Assembly (NCBI RefSeq): GCF_008802355.1
Contig: NZ_VZRA01000001.1
Location: forward strand, 628,980 to 692,979
DNA length: 64,000 nucleotides
From: Oryzomonas sagensis
GTDB lineage: Bacteria > Desulfobacterota > Desulfuromonadia > Geobacterales > Pseudopelobacteraceae
Direction: 5' to 3'
The notes under the pieces are model-generated. The model ran no database searches. It was given only the letters and a program-made list of their open reading frames with translations, and had not been told where the DNA came from. How positions within the stretch are numbered: the stretch's first letter is position 1; each line of letters begins with the position of its first letter. Below, one piece after another: positions 37,032-44,566 of the stretch. Position numbers and translations under genes: made by a program.

Positions 37032-37352
37032 ATGAAATCCACCAAAGAATTGCTGGGAGCCCGCATCAAGGAATTGCGGAAGTCATGCGGATTTTCACAG
37101 GAACGTTTGGCCGAGATGGTGGGGGTCGAGCCAAAGCATATCAGCCGCATCGAGGTGGGCAGCAGCTATCCTTCACTCAATCGTGTGGAGCTGATTGCTA
37201 AAGCGCTCGGCAGGCCGATGAAGGATCTTTTCGACTTCATACACTTGGAAAGCCCCGACATACGCGCTGCAAATATGGAAAATATGATTAAAGGAATGAA
37301 AGAGGAGCACCAAAGGCTGATTTACAGGATCGTGGGTGCCTTCAGGGAATAG
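37032..37352 (+). CDS. XRE-family helix-turn-helix regulator
   Basis: 106 residues with AGGAGT seven bases before the ATG. N-terminal HTH_3 domain (about 8-65): RIKELRKSCGFSQERLAEMVGVEPKHISRIEVG, then LIAKALGRPMKDLFDF. The remaining ~35 residues form a helix (ENMIKGMKEEHQRLIYRIVGAF) likely for dimerisation. Similar short regulators control restriction systems, phages or envelope genes; no such system is adjacent. The AT-rich palindrome just upstream suggests autoregulation. Confidence 0.85.
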   Translation: MKSTKELLGARIKELRKSCGFSQERLAEMVGVEPKHISRIEVGSSYPSLNRVELIAKALGRPMKDLFDFIHLESPDIRAANMENMIKGMKEEHQRLIYRIVGAFRE

Positions 37353-37383
37353 GTGTCTGATTTTCCACAAACCAAAATCAGCC

Positions 37384-37510
37384 TCACACGGAATGTGAAA
37401 ATCGCCTATAGCTCTTGTCCAGGAGGATTTGCTCCCCTTGAGCAAACGCAGTGATGCGGTGAGAGTCGGTGTTTATGAATCCTGCCAACCGAGGGGGAAA
37501 CGGGTGGGGC
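37384..37510 (+). ncRNA. candidate structured RNA or 3' leader of unknown type
   Basis: Non-coding stretch with consecutive strong hairpins: TTTGCTC-CCCTT-GAGCAAA (37428-37446), CGCA-GTGA-TGCG (37447-37458) and TCGGT...ACCGA (37466-37492), ending at a 19-bp terminator. It begins with the dyad TCACA-CGGAA-TGTGA (37384-37398). It does not match SRP, 6S, tmRNA, RNase P or the common riboswitch cores I know. It could be the XRE gene's 3' UTR, a small RNA, or a decayed repeat. Confidence 0.3.
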
Positions 37511-37553
37511 AATCAAAAGCCCCCGGACTTTACGAGTCCGGGGGCTTTTGATT
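37511..37553. terminator. bidirectional terminator
   Basis: 19-bp perfect stem (37511-37529 with 37535-37553) whose GC-rich core is flanked by AAAA and TTTT. It ends the tRNA-Ser transcript on the minus strand and whatever comes from the XRE side on the plus strand. Confidence 0.93.
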
Positions 37554-37580
37554 ATGATGAGAAGACAGAGGGCGCAAATA

Positions 37581-37671
37581 TGGCGGAGAGAGAGGGATTC
37601 GAACCCTCGGTACGCTATTAACGTACACACGCTTTCCAGGCGTGCTCCTTCAACCGCTCGGACATCTCTCC
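37581..37671 (-). tRNA. tRNA-Ser (anticodon GGA)
   Basis: 91 nt on the minus strand with encoded CCA. Acceptor GGAGAGA pairs with TCTCTCC, discriminator G; D-arm TGTCCGAGCGG; anticodon loop CTGGAAA (anticodon GGA, complement of 37635-37637); long variable arm GTACG...CGTAC; T-arm GGTTCGAATCC. Confidence 0.97.
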
Positions 37672-37781
37672 GCAAGTGAACGGGAAATATAGTATAGTCG
37701 GATGCTTTTGTCCAGCATTTCATATTATGCTTTGAAAAACAACAACGATAATTGTACAGTCCGACCGGGAGTGACCACGTT

Positions 37782-38528
37782 ATGAACATTGCCATCATCA
37801 CCGCCATGCCGGAGGAGACGCGGGCCTGCCTGAAGGCGGCCAAAACAGCGGAGCCACTGAAGGTCGGGCGTTTCAAGGCCTTTCTCTGCCGGGCGCCGGA
37901 GCGGAATCTGCTGCTGGTCGAGTCCGGCATGGGCTTCAAAAATGCCGCGGCTGCGGCGGAGGCGCTGCTGGAGGAATACCGGCCCGCCCTGCTCATCTCG
38001 GCCGGATTCTGCGGCGGCATAGCGCCGGAATTGCGCGTCGGCGACGTGGCGGTGAGCAGGGAGTTGTGTATCGTCGCCAATGGGGCGGTTCAACCGGTCC
38101 CCGTGGCGATTGCCCCTGCGGCCCATAACTTCGTTGCCCGGCAATCGGCGTCGGGTGCGCGGGTGTTCGCCGGCCTGTTTGCCAGCACCCCCTCGATCAT
38201 GGCGAAAAAAGAACTCGCCTTGCTGCTCCCCCCCGGCGCCCCCTGCCCGGTGGTGGAGATGGAGAGCGCCGCCATCGCCATCGTGGCCGCGGAGAACGGC
38301 ATCCCCTTCATGGGCATCCGCACCGTCAGCGACGCGGCCGACGAGGAGTTGGGTTTCTCCCTGGACGAATTCACCGACCATAACCTGCGCATCCGCCCCC
38401 ACAAGGTCGCCCTGACCATCCTGCGCAAACCGTGGATCATACCCCAACTCGTGCGATTGGGCCGCAACAGCCGCATCGCCGCAGACAGCCTTTCCCACGC
38501 CATGGCCCGGTTGCTGGCGTCTCTGTAA
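37782..38528 (+). CDS. phosphorylase-superfamily nucleosidase (MTA/SAH nucleosidase- or HpnG-like)
   Basis: 248 residues from the ATG at 37782. N-terminal MNIAIITAMPEETRACL, central LLLVESGMGFKNAAAAAEALL and LISAGFCGGIAPELRVGDVAV, then VVEMESAAIAIVA and GIRTVSDAADEE, whose Glu and Asp are the ribose and catalytic residues of the PNP/UDP superfamily. Candidates are 5'-methylthioadenosine/S-adenosylhomocysteine nucleosidase or the hopanoid-linked adenosylhopane nucleosidase HpnG. No hopanoid gene is nearby. Confidence 0.8.
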   Translation: MNIAIITAMPEETRACLKAAKTAEPLKVGRFKAFLCRAPERNLLLVESGMGFKNAAAAAEALLEEYRPALLISAGFCGGIAPELRVGDVAVSRELCIVANGAVQPVPVAIAPAAHNFVARQSASGARVFAGLFASTPSIMAKKELALLLPPGAPCPVVEMESAAIAIVAAENGIPFMGIRTVSDAADEELGFSLDEFTDHNLRIRPHKVALTILRKPWIIPQLVRLGRNSRIAADSLSHAMARLLASL

Positions 38529-38561
38529 TTCCAAGTTGCAATCAAGATGGCGCTACTATCG

Positions 38562-38604
38562 ACCACCCCTACCCCCTCCTGATTCAGGAGGGGGTAGGGG
38601 TGGT
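38562..38604. repeat. 43-nt perfect hairpin repeat
   Basis: Two 21-bp perfectly complementary arms (ACCACCCCTACCCCCTCC...GGAGGGGGTAGGGGTGGT) around a single T. Located after the nucleosidase gene; no T-run follows, so it looks more like a REP-type palindromic repeat than a classical terminator, though it may still stop transcription or protect mRNA ends. Confidence 0.7.
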
Positions 38605-38687
38605 TAGGTATCAGCTTGAATGCTTTTTGGAATAAGACCCTTGCCCCTTGACGCAGGGGGGACCCATTCGTTTTCCCAAAGGAATTT

Positions 38688-39569
38688 CTAGCGGGCTTTC
38701 GGTGTGGTTGCCGCCGGGGACCAGGGATAGTCCCGCACATGCTCGCCGAACTCCTCCTTGGTGTAGCGGTTGACCCGCCGCAACGCCAGGGTGATGACGA
38801 TCACCAGCGGCAGGCTGTACATGAGGATACCGCACAGGGCCATGAAGCGCTCGCCGATCAGGAGGGTCATGGTGATGTCGAAGACGAGCACCGACAGGTA
38901 GAGGACCGGCCCCAGCAGGGAGCGGAAGGGGAGATTGCAGACGCCCCTGGGGGCGTCGTTCTGGCGGCGGGCGTCGATCATCTGGAAGGCGGCCACCAGG
39001 CAGAAACTGGTCAAGAGCCACCCCCAATAGTTGGAGAGCGGCACGCCGAAGTGGACGCCGTTTTCCCGGTAGCCGTAGATCTGCCCCAGGAACCAGCGCC
39101 GTCCCTGGAGAGCCACCGGGTCGATCACGATATCGAGAAAGGTTTGCAGGAACGCCCCGAGGACCAGTGCCGACAGGGAACGGCGGATGGCGCGCGTCTC
39201 CAGGGTGGCCACGTTCCAGCGCCAGGACTTGAGGGGCGAAACGATGAACAGGGCCGTGGTGTAGCTGCAATAGGTGAGGAAGACGTAGGAGAGCGAATCG
39301 AAGAACGGCACCCCGGCAATCCACAACTCCCTGCTGCTGGTGGTGTCGATGTAGTAGTACCAGCCGTAGGGGAAGCCGGTGTTGATGGAGAGCCACTCCG
39401 AGGCAAAGGCGATCAGGTAGCCCACCACGGTGAAGAGCATGGTCCTGCGCCACCCCACATGGGGCACGCAGGCCAGGAGGTACGCCCCGAAGAAGGCAAA
39501 CACGTAGGGGCGCATGGTGAAGGTGCCGAGGGCGATGTCCAGGTAGGCGTTGCCGGTTGCAGGTGCCAT
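38688..39569 (-). CDS. CruF-like carotenoid biosynthesis membrane protein (DUF422)
   Basis: 293 residues with seven to eight membrane helices. The family signature EWLSINTGFPYGWYYY and the DIVIDPVA segment identify the carotenoid-biosynthesis/DUF422 group that includes CruF (carotenoid 1,2-hydratase) and bisanhydrobacterioruberin hydratases. No other carotenoid gene is in the window, so the substrate may be another isoprenoid. It starts eight bases after the stop of the mlaD-like gene on the same strand. Confidence 0.78.
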   Translation of the reverse strand: MAPATGNAYLDIALGTFTMRPYVFAFFGAYLLACVPHVGWRRTMLFTVVGYLIAFASEWLSINTGFPYGWYYYIDTTSSRELWIAGVPFFDSLSYVFLTYCSYTTALFIVSPLKSWRWNVATLETRAIRRSLSALVLGAFLQTFLDIVIDPVALQGRRWFLGQIYGYRENGVHFGVPLSNYWGWLLTSFCLVAAFQMIDARRQNDAPRGVCNLPFRSLLGPVLYLSVLVFDITMTLLIGERFMALCGILMYSLPLVIVITLALRRVNRYTKEEFGEHVRDYPWSPAATTPKAR

Positions 39570-39577
39570 GGCCGAGC

Positions 39578-40627
39578 TCAGAACAGCGTGCCGACGACGC
39601 TGCCGATGACCGAGATGGGGCCGGTATCCTGCAGGCCTTCCATGGTCTTTTCGGTCTTCTTGAGGGTCGATATGGCATTCAGGTACAGCTTGTCGTCGTT
39701 GACCAGCTTGCCGATGGTGCCTTCGCCGCTGTTGATCTTGCGGGTGATCTCCTTGAGGTTGACCACCGTGGCCTTCAGCTCGTCGTAGAGAGCAGGGTCG
39801 TTGACCAGTTTGCCGGCCGTCCCCTCGCCCTTGTCGATGCGGGCGGCAATGCGGTTCAGCGACCCCATCCCGTCACGCATCTCCCTGACCGTGGCCAGGG
39901 CGTCGGTGTAGAGGCGGTCATCGGTGAGAAGCTTGCCGGCCGTTCCTTCGCCCCGTTCCAGGCGGGCGCTGACCGTTTTCAGGCTGCCGGCCACGTCGCG
40001 GATGTCCCGCCCCAACTGTTTGTCGTTCACCAGCGTCCCCAGGGCGCCCTCGCCCCGGTCGATCTTGGCGGTAATGCTGGAGATGCTCTTGAGCGAGGTA
40101 TTCACCGCGGCGCGGTTCTCGTCCAGGATGGCGGAGATCTTGGTCATGACCTCGTTCTGATTGCGGTTCAGATCGACGATCAACTGCTTGGCGTCCTTGG
40201 TCAGTCCCCCCACATTATCCATAATGGCGTCGATGCCGAACGCCTCGGTACTCTTTACCGTGCTGCCCGGGGGGAGTTCCGGGCTTGCGGGCGAACCGAA
40301 GGAGAGCCCCAGGAACTGGCCCCCCAGCATGCTCGTCATGCGGATGCTGGCCACCGTGTCCTGTTTGATATGGGTGCCCGGCTTGACCTCGAAGTCCACC
40401 TCCACCCGGCTGTCCTGAACGGCGATCTTGGAGATCGTCCCCACCTCGACCCCGGCCAGCTTGACGGCGTCCCCCTGCTTGAGCCCGGTGGTGGAGGAGA
40501 GAAATACCTTGTAGGGGACTCCCCGGTCAAAGATCTTCCAGCGATTGCCCACCTCCAGCATCAGGCCGAACAGGACGATGCTGAGGATAAAGAACAGGCC
40601 GACTTTTGCTTCGTGCGACAGGGTCAT
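39578..40627 (-). CDS. MlaD/MCE-family lipid transport protein with C-terminal repeats
   Basis: 349 residues. One N-terminal membrane anchor (about 8-26), then the MCE domain (about 38-118: VFLSSTTGLKQGDAVKLAGVEVGTI ... MLGGQFLGL). The C-terminal 200 residues contain at least four repeats with the core GEG-[A/T]-x-G-[T/K]-L-[V/L]-[N/T]-D separated by helices (e.g. RIDKGEGTAGKLVND). MCE proteins carry phospholipids across the periplasm with MlaE/MlaF. Here the gene is unlinked from mlaE (23.6 kb) and precedes a CruF-like gene. Confidence 0.88.
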   Translation of the reverse strand: MTLSHEAKVGLFFILSIVLFGLMLEVGNRWKIFDRGVPYKVFLSSTTGLKQGDAVKLAGVEVGTISKIAVQDSRVEVDFEVKPGTHIKQDTVASIRMTSMLGGQFLGLSFGSPASPELPPGSTVKSTEAFGIDAIMDNVGGLTKDAKQLIVDLNRNQNEVMTKISAILDENRAAVNTSLKSISSITAKIDRGEGALGTLVNDKQLGRDIRDVAGSLKTVSARLERGEGTAGKLLTDDRLYTDALATVREMRDGMGSLNRIAARIDKGEGTAGKLVNDPALYDELKATVVNLKEITRKINSGEGTIGKLVNDDKLYLNAISTLKKTEKTMEGLQDTGPISVIGSVVGTLF

Positions 40628-40749
40628 ACGTGGTTCTCCTACCGTGGCATGACGGCACCCGGTTCCGGTGCCTCCGATCTGCCATTATACCCATCAACGC
40701 AAGGTTAGCAATCATATTGTGTTTTTGCGGTCTTCCCGCTATTGTGTCC

Positions 40750-40776
40750 CTGAATCCGTGGCGCCCACGGATTCAG
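40750..40776. repeat. CTGAATCCGTGG inverted repeat
   Basis: 12-bp perfect arms CTGAATCCGTGG/CCACGGATTCAG with loop CGC, 30 bases before moeA. The arm shares CTGAATCCGTG and the preceding TGTCCC with the 174-bp element at 29122-29295, so both belong to one repeat family. It would sit in the moeA 5' leader or promoter. Confidence 0.65.
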
Positions 40777-40807
40777 CCGGTTCTCCATCATCTGTCAGGA
40801 GGGATTC

Positions 40808-42022
40808 ATGGTTTCATTCGAAGAAGCCCGGAGCATCATTCTGGCCTCCGTTGCTCCCGTTGGTACGGAGCGCATTCATCTCTTGGACGCCGTTGGCCGT
40901 GTCGTGGCCACCGATATGGCCGCGCCGTGGGACATGCCCTTGTGGAACAACTCGGCCATGGACGGCTATGCCGTCAGGTCCGCCGATTGCGGTACAACGC
41001 CCTGCACGCTGCGGGTCAGCGGTTTCCTGCCGGCCGGGGCCAAGGCCGACGGCGTGCGTGTGGAACCGGGCTGCGCCGTCAGGATCATGACCGGCGCACC
41101 GACCCCCGAAGGGTGCGATGCGGTGGTCCCGGTGGAGGACACCGACAACGGCGACCGGGAGGCCATCCTGAACGAGCCGGTCAAAAAGGGACAGCACATC
41201 CGTTTCCAGGGCGAGGATGTGGCCGCCGGGGTGACCTTTGTCCGGGCCGGTTCGATCATCCGCCCCCCGGAGGTGAACATGCTGGCCAGCTTCGGCAAGG
41301 CGCTGGTGCCGGTCTACCGCCGCCCCACCGTGGCGATCCTCTCCACCGGCGATGAGCTTGTGGAGGTGGGCACAACGCCCGGGCCGGGGGAGATCGTCAA
41401 CAGCAACGCCCTCTCCCTGGCGGCCGCGGTACGGGAAGCGGGCGCCGTTCCCCTGATCATCGGCATCGCCCGGGATACCCGCGAAAGCCACCGGGAGAAG
41501 CTGCGGGAAGGGCTGAAGGCCGACGTGCTCATCACCTCGGCCGGCGTCTCGGCCGGCGACCGCGACTTGGTGCGCGACGTACTGGAAGAGTTGGGTGCGC
41601 GGCAGGTATTCTGGAAGGTCGGCATCAAGCCGGGGGGACCCACGGCCTTTGCCCTCTACGGCACGACCCCCGTGTTCTCCCTCCCCGGCAACCCGGTCTC
41701 CACCATGATCACCTTCGAGGAATTCGTGCGGCCGGCCCTGCTCACGATGCAGGGGCATGACCGGGTGCTGCGGCCGCTCTTCAAGGTCGTGCTGCGCGCC
41801 GAGATGCGCAAGAAGGCCGGTAAGGTCCAGATCGTGCGCATCCGCCTGGAACGGGTAGACGGGCGCTGGTACGCCACGTCGGCCGGAGACCAGCAGACCG
41901 CGATCCTCAAGACCATGGTGGACGCCGAGGCCATCGCCGTCCTGCCGGCCGAGAGCACCCGCTTCGCCGCCGGGGACGAAGTGGATGCCCACTTCTACGG
42001 GAACCATATGGATCTGGTGTAA
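40808..42022 (+). CDS. moeA: molybdopterin molybdenumtransferase MoeA
   Basis: 404 residues, typical for MoeA. Shows MDGYAVRS in domain I, IMTGAPTPEGCDAVVPVED, the MoCF-type nucleotide fold ILSTGDELVEVG...NSNALSLAA and TSAGVSAGDRDLV, GIKPGGPTAFALYG and PVFSLPGNPVST, then a small C-terminal beta domain. Inserts molybdate into adenylylated molybdopterin in the last step of Mo-cofactor synthesis. GGAGG stands ahead of the ATG. No other moa/mob genes in the window. Confidence 0.95.
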   Translation: MVSFEEARSIILASVAPVGTERIHLLDAVGRVVATDMAAPWDMPLWNNSAMDGYAVRSADCGTTPCTLRVSGFLPAGAKADGVRVEPGCAVRIMTGAPTPEGCDAVVPVEDTDNGDREAILNEPVKKGQHIRFQGEDVAAGVTFVRAGSIIRPPEVNMLASFGKALVPVYRRPTVAILSTGDELVEVGTTPGPGEIVNSNALSLAAAVREAGAVPLIIGIARDTRESHREKLREGLKADVLITSAGVSAGDRDLVRDVLEELGARQVFWKVGIKPGGPTAFALYGTTPVFSLPGNPVSTMITFEEFVRPALLTMQGHDRVLRPLFKVVLRAEMRKKAGKVQIVRIRLERVDGRWYATSAGDQQTAILKTMVDAEAIAVLPAESTRFAAGDEVDAHFYGNHMDLV

Positions 42023-42135
42023 ATAGTGAATTGTGCCACTGGGCTGCGGGGACGCGGAAACGTGCCGGATTTTCGGCAATGCCGCCGCCGTTTTTCTCTC
42101 AGCCCTGCGCCTCCGTGGCGGAAAGGGAGCTTGTA

Positions 42136-42993
42136 ATGAACGATTATCTCGGTGCCCACATGTCCATCTCCGGCGGCCTGCACCTGGCCATCGACCGGGC
42201 CGTTGCCGCCGGCTGCGGCGTGGTGCAGATCTTCACCCGCAACTCGAACCAGTGGAAGGGGAAACCGGTCAGCGAGGCGGACGCCGCCCTGTTCCGGGAG
42301 AAATTCGCCGCCTCCGGCCTGCACGAGGTGATTTCCCACGACATCTACCTGATCAACCTGGCGGCGGCCCCCGGCGAGGTGCGGGACAAGAGCCTGGCCG
42401 CCTTCCGGGACGAGTTGGAGACCTGCGCCCGCCTCGGCATCGCCAAGGTGGTCATGCACCCCGGCTCGCACCTGGCGGACCCGCCCGAGGTCGGCCTGGG
42501 GCGGGTGATCGAGGCATTCGACCAACTCTTCCGCGAGGTTCCCCAGTTTACGGGAAAGGTGCTGCTGGAAACGACCGCCGGGCAGGGGACCAACCTGGGG
42601 AGGACCTTCGAGGAGTTGCAGGCCATCATCGACGGCTCGCAATTCCCGGACAAATTCGGCGTCTGCTTCGACACCTGCCACACCTTTGCCGCGGGCTACG
42701 ACACGGCCACCGAGGAGGGGTACGCCGATACCATGGCCCAGTTCGACCGCATCATCGGCCTGGGACTCCTGCAATGCTTCCACTTCAACGACTCGAAGAA
42801 GGGGCTCGGCTCCCGGGTGGACCGGCACGACCACATCGGCCAGGGAGCCCTGGGGCTGAATCCGTTCCGCTTCATCCTCAACGACCCGCGTTTCGTCACC
42901 ATCCCCAAGATCCTGGAGACCCCCAAGGGGGACAACGACGAGATGGACGGGGTGAACCTGGGGGTGCTGCGGGGGTTGGTGAAGACGCCATAG
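42136..42993 (+). CDS. nfo: deoxyribonuclease IV (endonuclease IV)
   Basis: 285 residues from the ATG at 42136 (AAAGGGAGCTTGTA upstream), beginning GAHMSISGG as in the family. Zn ligands appear in MHPGSH, LLETTAGQGTNLG, CFDTCHTFAAGYD and HFNDSKKGLGSRVDRHDHIGQG. Cleaves DNA at abasic sites in base excision repair. The stop codon lies directly against repeat copy 2. 113 bases after moeA; possibly cotranscribed. Confidence 0.96.
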   Translation: MNDYLGAHMSISGGLHLAIDRAVAAGCGVVQIFTRNSNQWKGKPVSEADAALFREKFAASGLHEVISHDIYLINLAAAPGEVRDKSLAAFRDELETCARLGIAKVVMHPGSHLADPPEVGLGRVIEAFDQLFREVPQFTGKVLLETTAGQGTNLGRTFEELQAIIDGSQFPDKFGVCFDTCHTFAAGYDTATEEGYADTMAQFDRIIGLGLLQCFHFNDSKKGLGSRVDRHDHIGQGALGLNPFRFILNDPRFVTIPKILETPKGDNDEMDGVNLGVLRGLVKTP

Positions 42994-42994
42994 C

Positions 42995-43210
42995 AGACTG
43001 TTGAAAAAGTGAGGTTGTTCAAAAATAGTCAGATCGTCGCACCCGCAGAATGCCTTGAGGAGGCCCTCACCCGGCCTTTGGCCACCCTCTCCCCGAGGGA
43101 GAGGGTAACGGTGTCCCTTCTCCCTTGGGGAGAAGGATAGGATGAGGGGCGCTACGCCGCACGAGAGGGCTTTCGAGGACGAAGGCCTGATGGCTGTTTT
43201 TCAACAACCT
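42995..43210 (+). repeat. 216-bp intergenic repeat, copy 2
   Basis: Begins AGACTGTTGAAAAAG one base after the nfo stop and ends TTTTTCAACAACCT one base before the stop of the YhaM-like gene, so it fills the gap exactly. Same orientation as copies 1 and 3, with the AGATCGTCGCACCCGC, GGCCACCCTCTCC, GATGAGGGGCGCTACGCCG and GACGAAGGCCTGATGGCTG blocks. Exactly 216 bp like copy 1. Confidence 0.9.
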
Positions 43211-43211
43211 C

Positions 43212-44318
43212 TTAGAACAGGTCCAGGTTCTCCAGCGCCTTCAGGGGCTGGTTGCTGAAGCCCGGCTTCTCCTCCCGCCGTGGGCGGGCAGGGGGCTCGA
43301 CCTGGATGACCGGTTCCTCCGGCGCCTGTTCTCCGCACGCCTCATGCACCACCTCCTGCTCCCCCTCCATGCCGTTGCCCTTGAAAAAATAGCGGTCATA
43401 GAGCCGGTGGTGGGACGTCCAGCGGGAAGTGCTGGCGCTCTCCCGGGCGATGTGGGCCTGGATGCCGTTGATCTTGGAATCCATGTCGTCCAGATAGTTG
43501 AGGATGGTGGCCTCCACGGTCTTGGGCCGTTTGGGGGAGCCGTATTCGTACTGGCCGTGGTGGGAAAGGAGCATGTGCTTGAGCAGCATGGACAACTCCC
43601 GCGGAAAACCCTCCACCATGCGAATCTTGTCCTCCAGCAGCTCCACGCCGATGGTGATGTGCCCCAGGAGTTTCCCCTCGTCCGTATAGTCGAAGGCGCG
43701 CTCATAGCTCATCTCATGGATCTTGCCCACATCGTGCAGCAGCGCCCCCACCACCAGCAGGTCCTCATTGATCCCCTCGTACAGCGGCACAATGGTCTTC
43801 ACCAACCGGGCGACCGAGAGGGAATGCTCCATGAGCCCGCCCAGGTACACGTGGTGCATCCCCTTGGCGGCCGGGGCCGAGCGGTACTTGGCCATGAGCG
43901 GTTCATCCGCCAGGAACGCCGCCATGAGCGCCTTGAGGTGCGGATCACCGATGGCGGCAACCGCCGCGTCGAATTCCCGGACCATGTCGTCGCTGTCGCG
44001 GGGGGATTCGGGCAGGAAGTCGGCCAGATTGACCGTTTCCTCGGGGATCCGGACGATCTCGGCCACCACCACCTGCATCTTGTTCAGATAGACCGACGCC
44101 TTGCCGCGCACCTGCACGAAATCGTCCCGCTCGAAGAGCTTGTCCAGGGCATCCACGTTGTCCCAGACCTTGGCATCCACCTCGCCGCTCTTGTCCATGA
44201 GGCGCAGGTTCATATAGGGTTTGCCGTTCTTGGCCATGGCCATGATCTTTTCCTTGACCAGAAAAACAGCGGAGACCGGGTCCCGGTCCTTGATATCGGC
44301 TACGAATTGTTTTGCCAC
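43212..44318 (-). CDS. YhaM-like OB-fold/HD-domain 3'-5' exoribonuclease
   Basis: 368 residues from a GTG at 44318, chosen because AAAGGAG stands seven bases upstream; an upstream ATG at 44351 lacks such a site. N-terminal OB-fold (MNLRLMDKSGEVDAKVWDN, about 30-100), then an HD domain with HHVYLGGLMEHSLSVA, LLHDVGK and HMLLSHHGQYEYGSPKRPKT. This is the arrangement of the YhaM exonuclease family acting on RNA/DNA 3' ends. The C-terminal ~60 residues are Pro/Glu-rich. Flanked on both sides by directly oriented copies of the 216-bp repeat. Confidence 0.85.
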   Translation of the reverse strand: MAKQFVADIKDRDPVSAVFLVKEKIMAMAKNGKPYMNLRLMDKSGEVDAKVWDNVDALDKLFERDDFVQVRGKASVYLNKMQVVVAEIVRIPEETVNLADFLPESPRDSDDMVREFDAAVAAIGDPHLKALMAAFLADEPLMAKYRSAPAAKGMHHVYLGGLMEHSLSVARLVKTIVPLYEGINEDLLVVGALLHDVGKIHEMSYERAFDYTDEGKLLGHITIGVELLEDKIRMVEGFPRELSMLLKHMLLSHHGQYEYGSPKRPKTVEATILNYLDDMDSKINGIQAHIARESASTSRWTSHHRLYDRYFFKGNGMEGEQEVVHEACGEQAPEEPVIQVEPPARPRREEKPGFSNQPLKALENLDLF

Positions 44319-44365
44319 GCGGTGCTCCTTTACCTCTTGATTTACGAACAAGCTCTCGACAACTC

Positions 44366-44566
44366 AGGTTGTTCAAAAATAGTCAGATCGTCGCGACCGC
44401 TAGACAAGCCCTGAGAAGGCCCTCACCCGGCCTTTGGCCACCCTCTCCCAGAGGGAGAGGGTAACGGTATCCCTTCTCCCTTTGGGAGAAGGATAGGATG
44501 AGGGGCGCTACGCCGCACAAGAGGGCTTTCGAGGACGAAGGCCTGACGGCTGTTTTTCAACAACCT
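44366..44566 (+). repeat. 216-bp intergenic repeat, copy 3 (left end missing)
   Basis: 201 bp, starting at AGGTTGTTCAAAAATAG, so the outer TGTTGAAAAA end present in copies 1, 2 and 4 is absent. Otherwise close to copy 2 over its length. Its right end TTTTTCAACAACCT runs ten bases into the 3' end of the FAD protein gene and provides its last two codons and stop. It lies upstream of the YhaM-like gene, in its promoter zone. Confidence 0.9.

Noticed and set aside
37384-37553. SRP (4.5S), 6S or tmRNA gene beside tRNA-Ser
   Set aside because: Looked on both strands for the SRP GGAAG/AGCAG core, the 6S bubble and tmRNA features; none is present.
37406-38080. Minus-strand frame across tRNA-Ser and the nucleosidase gene
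   Set aside because: Contains a tRNA and a terminator; no coding signature.
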